This document shows, in pieces, positions 33,708 through 43,159 of a stretch of DNA of 64,000 nt. The notes below the pieces were generated by a model. That model saw only the letters and a list, made by a program, of their open reading frames with translations. It was not told the origin of the DNA and did not search any database. The stretch spans positions 1,106,537 through 1,170,536 of the forward strand of contig NC_087071.1 of NCBI RefSeq assembly GCF_963678635.1, read 5' to 3'. The position numbers and the translations under genes are program-made. Source of the DNA: Symsagittifera roscoffensis (Eukaryota > Xenacoelomorpha > Acoela > Convolutidae). Numbering within the stretch: the stretch's first letter is position 1; the number at the start of each line of letters is the position of its first letter.

Positions 33708-33959
33708 TTATTTCAATGCTTTATTAAAGTAAAAACAGAGACAATTCTTTGCATTCTTATTCTTGATTGTGACACAAACTTGTCGTCTTTCGCAATATGA
33801 TAAGTCACACATTTTATTACAGATGCCAAGCTCACACTTCATAGATGATTCTGCGTCATCAAAAATTCCCATTGTAGTAAGGAAAACCAAAGTTTTAGTA
33901 TCGTGAATGTGAAATCGTCTAGCTAATGTGGCGGTTGCTTCTCCTTCTTTTTTACCAAG
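33708..33959 (-). CDS. Cysteine-rich terminal exon, possibly ZP-C-like (unit 1)
   Basis: Immediately after an in-frame TAG that forms the AG of an acceptor (ACACCAAGAATAG), the minus strand is open from 33959 to a TAA at 33708: GKKEGEATATLARRFHIHDT, then a hydrophobic strand, then SSMKCELGICNKMCDLSYC and CVTIKNKNAKNCLCF. The cysteine spacing and the preceding arginine/aromatic strand resemble the end of a zona pellucida C domain, where secreted matrix proteins polymerise, but this is a weak resemblance. The older paralogue at 37660-37899 keeps the acceptor and most residues of the first half, so this is almost certainly coding. Confidence 0.45.
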   Translation of the reverse strand, partial: LGKKEGEATATLARRFHIHDTKTLVFLTTMGIFDDAESSMKCELGICNKMCDLSYCERRQVCVTIKNKNAKNCLCFYFNKALK

Positions 33960-34237
33960 CTATTCTTGGTGTTGCTTTTTGATATGTCTCAAGTCATTTA
34001 TAAAACAGTTGGTTACACAAATTAAGGTGAAATCAGTAGATGAGTGAAATTTTTAGCATTGTGAAAGTAAAAACTTCGAAATAATTTGGTGGTAGCTTCT
34101 CTTTCTTTTTTACTTGTTGGTACGTCTCAACTCAATGTTTTAAACAGTTGGATGCACAATTTAAATTAAAACTAGAAAAAAAAAGTGAAACGATCATATA
34201 GATATATACAAATACAAAAACCAGGAAATCTGCCACA

Positions 34238-34441
34238 TCAATTTCTAGGTGGATCAAATTTATATACGGTTTTTCGGCTCTTACTTTTCTTAAAAAACTG
34301 ATGGACGACAAACAATTTGATTTGTTTTTTCAAATTCATGATAGAAATATCAGCTTCCCTAGCTCTAGAGTACAACTTTTTCAGTCTTAAATTTTCCAAT
34401 TTCAAAAAAGATCTAGCTTCCCTTGTTTTGTGTTTTGGCAT
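34238..34441 (-). CDS. Basic, coiled-coil-like small ORF (unit 2)
   Basis: This is the tandem copy of the ORF at 32205-32408, differing by one residue (KKSKSRK instead of KKNKSRK). Confidence 0.35.
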   Translation of the reverse strand: MPKHKTREARSFLKLENLRLKKLYSRAREADISIMNLKKQIKLFVVHQFFKKSKSRKTVYKFDPPRN

Positions 34442-35231
34442 TCTTATTTAGGTTAACTTTTGTCGGAGTTAGGGTTGTTCTCAGAAAATAGTTATAGATA
34501 TCCTGAAAATTATTGTGTTGTTGTTTTAAGAGCTCAATTAAAATCTACATTCAATACTTTTTGTAATAATCCCTCTAAAAGAAAATGTCTGATTGCCTTA
34601 ATTGTACACTGCGAGAGTAAAAACACTATTAACGTATATTGTTTTGCTTTACTTGATTTTGATTACGCATATGCATCAATGTGAATTGGATCAAAGTGTT
34701 TTGCTACGATTTCCTTTTGCATCGACTTTTTGTCATTTGCACTTTAGGTAATTTTTTTGTTGATTAACTGAAAAAGGAAAGAGTACAAACTGCGTCGAAG
34801 TACATGAATTGATTTATGGCAAATGGTTTGATGTAAGATAATAGTATCAACAATTTCTTTGACATGGAAACTTTTCTTTCTTGTGTTGAGGAGTGCCTTT
34901 TCGTGGTAATTGTGAACTTTTATCGAGTTTTACTACGTTTTCTTTCCAAAGATCTCGAGGCACTGATTTTGATAGATCTGCCAGACATTCGCTCAGAAAG
35001 TGATTGAACGTTTTTTGGACGTGTAAAGATGACTTGTTTTCAAAATTTTTCTGAAAACGTTTGAATTTTTGGAAATATAGACACGTATTTTTTGCTCATC
35101 CTGCAATTGCGAAAAGTTTTTTTTTTGCAACTGGACCACTATCTGTGCAAAATCCCAGCAAAATCTTTTCTTTTTGGAGTTAAATCGTTTCAGTTATCTT
35201 TGAATACCAACTTCTGATTTCTTGGGCAAAC

Positions 35232-35429
35232 TTATTCGTATTCTTCGTTCATTTGACAGTAATTAAAATCAACCATTTTATCATACTTTTTTTCTATAAT
35301 TGCACTTTTCGATATTTTTACCATCGAAAGCCAGTTCTGCGCTCTTTTTATTAAATTTGATTTTTTGTTATCGGAATAATTTTCATGAAAATTTTTCTCA
35401 CTTTTTGTTACTAGTGACGCTAAATCCAT
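35232..35429 (-). CDS. Lys/Asn-rich ORF (unit 2)
   Basis: This is the tandem copy of 33198-33395 with an identical predicted protein. Confidence 0.4.
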   Translation of the reverse strand: MDLASLVTKSEKNFHENYSDNKKSNLIKRAQNWLSMVKISKSAIIEKKYDKMVDFNYCQMNEEYE

Positions 35430-35741
35430 CTTCTGAGTTTGTTTTTAGTTTTATGATTCTTTAAGCAGTAGAAATATTTTTTCGTGATTTTTCTTGTAAA
35501 AAATTTGAATTATACACAAGTAATTTTGAAGTTTCAAAAGAGAGTATCCTGGAAAAAAAAACAATTTTCTCAATGTTCCCATCTCAATTACCAATTGAAC
35601 AACAATTTCTCAGAATAATTTTTCAAACTACAAGACAAAATAAACTTAAACGCCCAGTTTTTCAGATTCTTACAGTTCTCAACAAATATATATTTTCCCC
35701 TAAAGTTTTTTTTTCGATCAGACCATACTTGACGTAGCAAA

Positions 35742-35993
35742 TTATTTCAATGCTTTATTAAAGTAAAAACAGAGACAATTCTTTGCATTCTTATTCTTGA
35801 TTGTGACACAAACTTGTCGTCTTTCGCAATATGATAAGTCACACATTTTATTACAGATGCCAAGCTCACACTTCATAGATGATTCTGCGTCATCAAAAAT
35901 TCCCATTGTAGTAAGGAAAACCAAAGTTTTAGTATCGTGAATGTGAAATCGTCTAGCTAATGTGGCGGTTGCTTCTCCTTCTTTTTTACCAAG
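35742..35993 (-). CDS. Cysteine-rich terminal exon (unit 2)
   Basis: This is the tandem copy of 33708-33959, including the acceptor AG at 35994-35995, with an identical predicted peptide. Confidence 0.45.
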   Translation of the reverse strand, partial: LGKKEGEATATLARRFHIHDTKTLVFLTTMGIFDDAESSMKCELGICNKMCDLSYCERRQVCVTIKNKNAKNCLCFYFNKALK

Positions 35994-36235
35994 CTATTCT
36001 TGGTGTTGCTTTTTGATATGTCTCAAGTCATTTATAAAACAGTTGGTTACACAAATTAAGGTGAAATCAGTAGATGAGTGAAATTTTTAGCATTGTGAAA
36101 GTAAAAACTTCGAAATAATTTGGTGGTAGCTTCTCTTTCTTTTTTACTTGTTGGTACGTCTCAACTCAATGTTTTAAACAGTTGGATGCACAATTTAAAT
36201 TAAAACTAGAAAAAAAAAGTGAAACGATCAGGGGG

Positions 36236-36600
36236 TGGCGGTCCTCCAAGCTTTAAAATAGGTTATAAAATTTCTAATATAATTTATGTTATAGGTTATG
36301 TTATAGGTTTCCCTATGTTTTAAGAGACCAAGTTTTAAGAGGTAAGATTTAGAAATTACCAAGTTTCAAAAATTTCAGAAAAGCTTCACGGCGTCCAAAA
36401 TTTCCATGTATTATGATAGTGTTTAGTTTTCTGAATGTATTAGTAGGTGACACTTAATGGATCAAGATAGCTCAAAGGTTTTGACATGTATTAAGATACG
36501 AGGTTTGAGATGATAAGATGGTAAGTTTCAAAAAAGTTTTGGCGCCCAAAAAGTTTTAGTTTTTGAGTTTGCCGATACATGCGTTTGGTAATAACTTCTA
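36236..36600. repeat. TGTATTAAGAT/AGGTTTCC-type degenerate repeat
   Basis: It begins right after the truncated third duplication unit with GGGGTGGCGGTCCTCC and contains ATAGGTTATGTTATAGG and GATGGTAAGTTTC. It is similar to 38005-38345, so the two copies bracket the diverged paralogue region. The following 36601-36958 holds no supported gene. Confidence 0.55.
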
Positions 36601-37079
36601 CAGTATAGATACTTTGATTATTGTTCTATATGCTTGAAACTTTGAGAAAGCTATCTAAAGCTATACTAAAACGCAGCGAAAACATCGAGAAAAAATCAAG
36701 AAAATTACTAACAATCAAAAAATGTATATACATTTGATGCAAAAAACACTCTCACAAACAGACAGGTAAGCCTGTCTTTTGATCGAAAAACATGTGCTGA
36801 GAATACTACTACACCACAAAGAATAGTTCTTTTTCTGTAACACTTTTAACGGATCCAGAAGAATTAAGTTGAATTGGATGAAATCAAAAACTTTGATGGT
36901 TAAAATAAACAACCGATACAGGATTTTCCGAAATTTAAAATTCAAGTAAAACATCTCTTTGTTGCACTTCTACCAATTTCAAGTGACGATTCAAAACAGT
37001 CCTAGTACAAAAAACTATTTGGCAAAAATTTTGCTTAAAAACCCCAAAAAAAGATATTTCCACTCATTATCTCAGTGTC

Positions 37080-37990
37080 AATTTGCTACCGTGTACTGGT
37101 CAAAAAAGATAAAATTATCTTCAAAAATTTTTTACCTACCAGTATTCATTATCAACTATTTTATCATACTCTTCTCAATAAAATTAATTGAAATTTTAGA
37201 TTTTTTTGGACCTTGAAAAACAGTTCTGCGGTCTTTTTCAAGATCTGCTTTTTTGTTATTGGAATAAAATTCATATAAAATTTTCTGAATTTGAGATATT
37301 ACTGAATCTAAAATCATGTTCTGAAATTGTGTTTCATTCCTTAAACAATAGCTGAATTTTATCGTTATGTTTATTGTGAAAAACATAAATTGCACGAAAT
37401 AAATCTGAAATTTTGAAAAAAAATTTGGTTGAAAAAACATAATAATTTTCTAACTCATGCCTCTGAACTCAAATAGCAATGGTGTTCTTTTTCTGAGGAT
37501 ATCCACTTGAAATAATAGAGAAAACTAACTTTAATGATCAGTTTTTCAGTATACTACAGTTTTCAACAATTAAACATTCCCCTACAATTTTTGTGAAATT
37601 CGATCAAAGCATAATTGACTTCAGCAAATTTTTCATTATTTCAATAAGCTTTGCAGTGAGCAGTTGTATTTGAAAACAGAGAGGCTTCTTGGCTATGTTG
37701 TTCTTGATTGTGACACAAACTTTTCATTTTTTGCAATATGATAAGTCAAACATTTTTACAGACGCCAAGCTCACAATTCATAGATGACTCTGCGCCAGCA
37801 AAAAATTCCCATTGCAATAACAAAAACCAAATTTTTAGTATCGTGAAAGTGAAATCGTCTAACTAACGTGGTGGATGCTTCCCCTTCTTTTTTACCAAGC
37901 TAATCTTGGTGTTGCTTTTTGATATGTCTAAAGTCATTTATAAAACAGTTGGATACACAAATTAAAGTGAAAGTGGTAGATGAGTTAGGC
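37080..37990 (-). pseudogene. Diverged paralogue of the 2-kb unit (exons decayed)
   Basis: It is colinear with 33110-34030. The exon equivalent to 33708-33959 runs 37660-37899: acceptor ATTAG followed by GKKEGEASTTLVRRFHFHDT, with most changes conservative. Frameshifts near 37790 and 37755 then break the cysteine-rich half, although CELGVC and KVCVTIKN pieces remain in other frames. The ATG ORF equivalent to 33198-33395 (37317 leftwards) is also shifted near its end. It is an older duplicate that was once under coding constraint. Confidence 0.5.
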
Positions 37991-38004
37991 GATTAAGGGT
38001 GGTC

Positions 38005-38345
38005 CCCCATGTTTTAAAACAGGTCATAAGTTTTCTAATGTATTAAGATAGATTATAGGTTTCCGAACGTACAAAGATACCAAATTTCAGATGTTAATTT
38101 CAGAAATGATCCAACTTCAAAATTTTTGCAAAATTTTCACAAAGTTTTAATGTACTGCATAGATTTAATAATGGATTAGAAAGAGATTTTCAAGGTATCA
38201 AGATAGGTTTTGACATGTATTAGGAAACGAGGTTTGAGATGGTAAGATCGTAAGTTTCGGAAAATTTTGGCGCCCAAAAAGTTTTTGGCGTTTGAAGTTG
38301 CCGATGCACGCGCCTAATAATATGTTCTACGTTGGGTATAACTTG
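38005..38345. repeat. TGTATTAAGAT/AGGTTTCC-type degenerate repeat
   Basis: It starts GGTGGTCCCCCATG (compare 36236) and contains TATTAGGAAACGAGGTTTGAG and GGCGCCCAAAAAGTTTTTGG, as at 36540-36560. Confidence 0.55.
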
Positions 38346-38554
38346 ATTTTTGTTCTATGTGTCTGACAATATCAAAAAATTATCAAAAAATATACTGAAA
38401 CCAAACGAAAATTGGAAAAAAAAGTTCAAACTCAAAAGATGAAGTGCCTCGAACAATTGTTTTACCACACGTTTACTGTTAGTTAAGAAAAATTGCATTC
38501 ATCGCTGCTACACTATCAGCTATTTACAGGTTCAAAATTTTTATGTATATTCTG

Positions 38555-38797
38555 TCATTCTGAACTTTTCTTTTCGGGTAAAATTAACTCCTTCCTAATA
38601 ACTCTTTTCCCGTAAAATAACTCCTTGTTTGTCTGCTGGTCTGTAGCAAACATCTGATTAATGATTTGAAATCTTCTGTTTTCTGAAGTTGAGTTGGTTG
38701 CTTTGTCATATATTTTGCTGTATTTTGCCTTAGATCCTCTGCACTTAAATTTTATCTTGTGTGACTTGTTGTCATACCAACAATAAGTCTTACTCAT
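38555..38797 (-). pseudogene. Family-B DNA polymerase-like C-terminus
   Basis: The minus-strand frame from the ATG at 38797 reads SKTYCWYDNKSHKIKFKCRG and ends with NKELFYGKRVIRKELILPEK before TGA. The order 'KTY..Y(D)…KCRG' and then 'Y.KRVI' near the C-terminus is the arrangement I know from protein-primed family-B DNA polymerases of Polintons and related viruses. Together with the piece at 39755-39880 it suggests a decayed polymerase running leftward. The palm-domain aspartates (DTDS-like) are not visible in the intervening 950 bp, so the enzyme is incomplete here. An alternative is an unrelated basic protein. Confidence 0.45.
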
Positions 38798-39421
38798 AGC
38801 AACTCTGTGCACCTTAAATCTCCTTTAAATGGTCAAGGCTCTCGTTTCTTGTGTTTTTTGTGAACGCTAAAATTTGTTCGGGGAAAAATTTTTGTTTTTA
38901 AATCTGCTCTAAATGAATCACTGCAATCTTTTTCTCTCAAAATGAATCACTGCAATCATTTTTTCTCTAATGAATCACTGCAATCGTCTGTTTCTTCTAA
39001 CAAAATCAATCAATGAATATTTCCTCGGTGGGAACTAAAAACAGCTAATCAGTGTCCGTTTCCTAATCCTCAAATCTATTTACATCACAAAACTTGTCAA
39101 AAATTTTGTAGTAAATTTACCGTATTCTCAGCTTTGCAACTGCAGAATGAAAAATTGGACGATTACGGGTTCTCTATGCTCGAATGTTGAATTTAAAAAC
39201 TTTTAAACAGTCTTATAGCTTCCGAAGGGTGGTTCATTAAATGTTTTGTGATTTTTTCGTCATTTAAATTCTTTGTGATCAATCTATCGATAATCTGCTA
39301 GCCGCAAGATGAACTACTTAAAAGTTTTATACTTTCTGCAGATAAAAAGTTCTTGTCTCTATTCCTTCTAGCATCATCCACTGAGTGAAAGAACTTGGTG
39401 AAGCTTTTTCGAGGAGAGTAC

Positions 39422-39604
39422 TTATAGAGCGGGAACTTTTGCATAATTTAAACCTAGATCCATGTAGAAATCGAAAAGAAGAGTAATGATAGAACCACTT
39501 TCCAGTTTGAAAGTAGGTATTAGCATTCTCTCTGGTTGCTTAAAAAGATCAGATTCAAGGACAATATTTTGCATATACTTCTCAATATCAATTCTTCCAG
39601 TTTA
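39422..39604 (-). pseudogene. Coding-like fragment between polymerase-like pieces
   Basis: A 60-codon open stretch reads YMQNIVLESDLFKQPERMLI, then LLFDFYMDLGLNYAKVPAL, to TAA. Its composition is clearly coding-like, but I recognise no motif. Its position between the two polymerase-like pieces on the same strand suggests it is part of the same broken gene or a neighbour in the element. Confidence 0.35.
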
Positions 39605-39754
39605 CGTTTTCTTTTGAAAATGGAGGAAAAGTAACAAGAGTGGCTTTCGACTAATCTGGAGCACCTAAAGCTCACTGAAAAAGGCCATTTAATGATCCAT
39701 GTCTTGTTGTTTTCGAATAGTTGATTCAATTATGATTCTTAATTGTTTCGTTCG

Positions 39755-39880
39755 TTATGATCTTTTGCATTTACTCTCACATTCCCTCATCTCTTCGATT
39801 CTGTATCCTTTTTCGCAAATATTTTCCAGTCTCAAATCAAACATCTCTGGCCTTTTGGTTTCCTCTCCCATTATCTTCAT
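39755..39880 (-). pseudogene. Family-B DNA polymerase-like internal fragment
   Basis: The minus-strand ORF from the ATG at 39880 reads MKIMGEETKRPEMFDLRLEN, then EKGYRIEEMRECESKCKRS and stops. 'GY.V..MWECEW' is a recurring signature upstream of the palm in Polinton-type polymerases, and the present GYRIEEMRECES matches its spacing with Trp replaced by Arg and Ser. The match is short, hence the moderate confidence. Confidence 0.4.
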
Positions 39881-40732
39881 CGCTCAATGAGATACGAGTC
39901 TTCTGGCAGTTACTGAAGTGGAACTAGCATCCCATTTCGTCTAACACTGTTTTGCAGTGATCGCAAAATCCATCTACTTTGAAAGAGCAATTTAGTTATT
40001 TTCATATCCAGATATATGTAAACACTCAACTTTTCAATCTGGTTTTGTTTCTAGGTAAAAAGACATGACTATATTTTTGAAATGCAAAACCGGTTATGTA
40101 TAGTTCAAATTTTTTTTACTTCTTTACTGCGTTGTGTTCTTTTCAATTTAGGTTAAAAAATGGAGACATAAAAAATACAGGGTAGTGCATGCATTATCAG
40201 CCCTTTAAAAATCTACAATTTATAACAAATTATAAAACACTTTCCATTACATAAAAACGAGTTAAAAGAAACTGCAGCCAAAAACATTCTTTTTGTGTCC
40301 GTGGGAAAACCACGAGTTGTTCTATGGTTTCGCGAGATTTCGGATGATTATTTTTAGTTTATTTTTGCTTGGAAGACAATGTAAAAGATGTTCTGGTTCT
40401 CTTGCACAAACTCCTGGGAGAACTGCAACCCTCATTACTATAAAAAATTTTAGTCCCAGCTGCAAAAAGAATTAGAGCAGATATTTTTGAAACTGCCACT
40501 TCAGAGATTGGCTATGTCGTTAGTGGGCGGAAAAACTCAAAACACTATAAGCTAAAATAGCTGAGACAAAAAACTCAAACAAAAGATGAAAGATGTTGAA
40601 ATACAAAAACAGTTTGAAAACAATTAAGAGATGGTAGAAAAAAGAAGCCAAGCATCAAACTAGTGATATCATTTTTCAAAAAAATGGAAAACCAGTCGCA
40701 CTCGCAAAAGACGTTTTTGACAGAAAATAAGT

Positions 40733-41456
40733 ATGAAATGGAAACTCAATGTCTGCACCGAGCTTTTACAAATTCGTCTTCAAAAATTTTTGATTAAGTT
40801 CCTGTTTCGGAAACAATTTTGTCATCTTTCAAACAAGCAAAAGTTTTCCAATACTTCTCTAGATGAAAGCAGTATTAAGTTTGAACTTGAGACGGACCGT
40901 AATCTTTCTTTGGTTATGCGTGACACCCACCTCAGTTTAAAGCTTCAGGTATTCGAAAGGAAGGTTTTTTGATGCTCTCAAAAAGTCAGAACAGAGAGCG
41001 AAACCAGATGAGGACTCAACTAAATTCTCTATTCTCCAATTGTGAAGTTTATTTTAACAATAGAATGGTTTACAATGCCAATACATTATATCCTCAGAAA
41101 GTACGAACATCGAACGTTTTGAATTCTTCCGCAGTGAGTAGTAAGGGATACTTGCTTGGTATGGATTCAATTTTAAAGAGTTTCCGAAGGTATTTGAAAT
41201 GCATGCTTTCACTGATAGAGCGAATGATTTAGGAACAGGGATAAATTTTTCTTTCTATGAGAGGCTTCCCATTGATTTGATTACTTATGATAAACTGTTA
41301 CTACAAAAACCCCATTTTCGAATTAAAACATTTCGAGCTAGACATAATTTTATTGAGCCGTCTAATAATCCGAAGGTTAGTCTGAAAATTTTTGAATGTT
41401 CGCTGTTTACTAGGAGAGTTTTAGTAGCTGAACCTAAACATCAATTATTTTAATGA
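40733..41456 (+). pseudogene. Capsid-like protein (F54H12.2-like), N-terminal and middle remnant
   Basis: Successive + strand frames read SSIKFELETDRNLSLVMRDT (about 40870-40930), FDALKKSEQRAKPDEDST (about 40970-41020), YFNNRMVYNANTLYPQKV (about 41050-41100) and FEMHAFTDRANDLGTGINFS followed by RLPIDLITYDKLLL (about 41195-41305), ending in TAA at 41451-41453. The order matches the first two-thirds of the F54H12.2-like family whose C-terminus is found on the minus strand at 31537-31960. At least three frameshifts break it. In the intact family this protein is thought to form virus-like capsids, an assignment I give with caution. It ends about 290 bp before a foldback element. Confidence 0.6.
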
Positions 41457-41742
41457 AATCTGGAAAGAAAATCTGCAAAAAAAAGACCTTTAATGATGTT
41501 TACTATTAGTTTGCACCAGTTGCGACCCGAAAAGCTCCAAAGCGAGCGATGAAATAATGATCTTTGTAAAACGTGGTTAAAAATTTTGTCTACAAAGCTG
41601 TACGTATTTTTTGAATTGTATCTTTAAAGAACGATTGAGTACATTATAGTTCTTACTGAATTTTTGTTCTTTTTGAGCTTTTGCAATTCTTTTTCGATTT
41701 GCAATTCTCCATTGATAATGAACAATCGCCCTATTCAAAATA

Positions 41743-42475
41743 CAGTGCTGATTTAAATTATCCAGACAAAACGCACAAAACTTGAAGTTTCAAACGCGTT
41801 TTTCTCAAATTGGGTTGAGCTTAGACAAAAGTCAACAGAAACATAAGAATTTTCTTCAGAATTAACATGGTGCAATTTTTTCTCCGAAATTCTCAACCAA
41901 AAATTGACCCCAAAAATGGGTCATTTTGGTTTTTTCAATTAATCAAAAGTTACGCTGAAACTTGGAATTACCTTGGAATTAATTTGTTAATTGATAAGAA
42001 TTTTATATCACAAGAAGTCTCTTACGCAGCCCAATAGCGTTTAAAGAGGGTTAAGTTACCAAAAATTTTCTCAAGTGTTCAAAATTCATTTTTAAACAGA
42101 GATTCAGGGTTTTATATAGTAAAAATCACATACATTGATTATCAAATGCAAGTTTTTTCTTTTATACTGTTTTTTGGAGATTTAACCCTTCTCAAACTTT
42201 GTTGGGTTGCTTAGGAGGCTTCTTGTGATATAATTTTTTTATCAATTAACAAAGTAATTCTAAGGTAATTCTTGATTAATCGTAAAAGCAAAAATCTAAT
42301 TTTGGGGTAAATTTTTCGTTGAGAATTTCGGAGGTTGCACCATATTTTTTCTGATAAAACTCTGAGCAACTTTCGTTATCTTCATTTCTTGTCTTATCTT
42401 ACCCCATTTGATGAAAACTCGTTTGAAAAATTAAGTTTTTTTCCTTTTTTGTCCGAATAAATTAAATCAGCACTG
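41743..42475. mobile_element. Long-TIR foldback element, CAGTGCTG ends
   Basis: The ends CAGTGCTGATTTAAATTAT (41743) and ATAAATTAAATCAGCACTG (to 42475) are inverted, and the two arms (about 41743-42100 and 42140-42475) remain complementary nearly to the centre. Examples are TCCGAAATTCTCAACCAAAA against its inverse near 42320-42340, and ATCACAAGAAGTCTCTTACG against its inverse near 42210-42230. There is no ORF. CAG…CTG termini are reminiscent of hAT elements, but no 8-bp duplication is evident. Confidence 0.75.
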
Positions 42476-42854
42476 CAGCTTAGCAAAAAAATGGCCTTGA
42501 TCGCACAAAAAGAGCTGCGCTAAACAAAATATCTCATTTTGGAATGTGGCGAAATAAGAGAATTGGACTCTGCTTAGACTGGCTGGATGGCCTTTCAAGG
42601 ATCCTCTGCGAATCGCAGAAACGCCTTTTTTTCCCTTTTTTTGTTTTTTTTTAATTCATCGAGTCGCGTTTTTTTGCAATATACATACACCAGAGTTTTA
42701 TTGAAAACAAATTGAATATAAGGATTTTTATTGTCCTTCTATAAAATCGATTATCAGGCCAAATTTACACAACGTAATGGATTTTCAATCCATTTTCATC
42801 AATTTTTTTGAAAAAAAATTCCGTTGAAAACTATTATAATCGACTATAATCCGT

Positions 42855-43110
42855 TTTTTGTTTTCACGTACCAACACCCCACCCCTCTAACGTACTCTCT
42901 AAACTACCCTATCTCCACGAACTCTACAACCCTCCCCCTCCCCCCACCCTCTCCCCCTCGTTACCGACATCCGCCCCCTTCCGCGCGTTTAAATACAAGC
43001 ACTCCATCGAAACGTGTTTAGCAAAACCCCCACTATACACTACTACCGGGACATGTAACTGTAGGACGTTTAAAAAAGTGAGGGGGGCGGGGGTGGGGGT
43101 GTTTTTTGTG
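42855..43110. other. GC-rich island with C-run/G-run asymmetry
   Basis: In otherwise AT-rich DNA this stretch is C-rich on the left (CCCTCCCCCTCCCCCCACCC near 42930) and G-rich on the right (GGGGGGCGGGGGTGGGGG near 43082). The two halves are partly complementary and G-quadruplex-prone. TTTAAATA near 42990 resembles a TATA box. Its coding status is unclear. Confidence 0.5.
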
Positions 43111-43146
43111 AGATCTATTGGCAACTCTTTGTAAATTTCATAAACG
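43101..43146 (-). CDS. Candidate exon 2 of the ribonuclease-kappa-like gene
   Basis: An excellent acceptor (TTTTTTTCTTCCTTCAATAG) is followed on the minus strand by an open phase that takes one base and reads VYEIYKELPIDLTKN. It matches in phase the donor of the exon at 45078-45172, and E(D/E)(V/L)P after the first membrane segment is a feature of ribonuclease kappa. The frame runs on into the GC-rich island with no clear donor, so the 3' boundary given is arbitrary. The 1.9-kb intron would contain the ~920-bp tandem repeat. Confidence 0.25.
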
Positions 43147-43159
43147 CTATTGAAGGAAG

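Larger units (their letters stand above)
32063..36230. repeat. 2,034-bp tandem duplication (two copies plus 100 bp), nearly identical
   Basis: TTCTCTTTCTTTTTTACTTG occurs at 32063, 34097 and 36131. The first two units are identical apart from a few homopolymer-length differences and isolated substitutions (for example one changing Asn to Ser in the ORF at 34238-34441). The third unit stops after 100 bp, at GAAACGATCA. This is either a very recent tandem duplication or an assembly duplication. A diverged older relative of the right half lies at 37080-37990. Confidence 0.9.

Noticed and set aside
38917-38990. Short repeat of AATGAATCACTGCAATC (three copies)
   Set aside because: A real but trivial local triplication of about 25-35 bp, with no further significance seen.
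42824-43021. Proline-rich + strand ORF
   Set aside because: It is the translation of C-runs in the GC-rich island, with no splice or start support.
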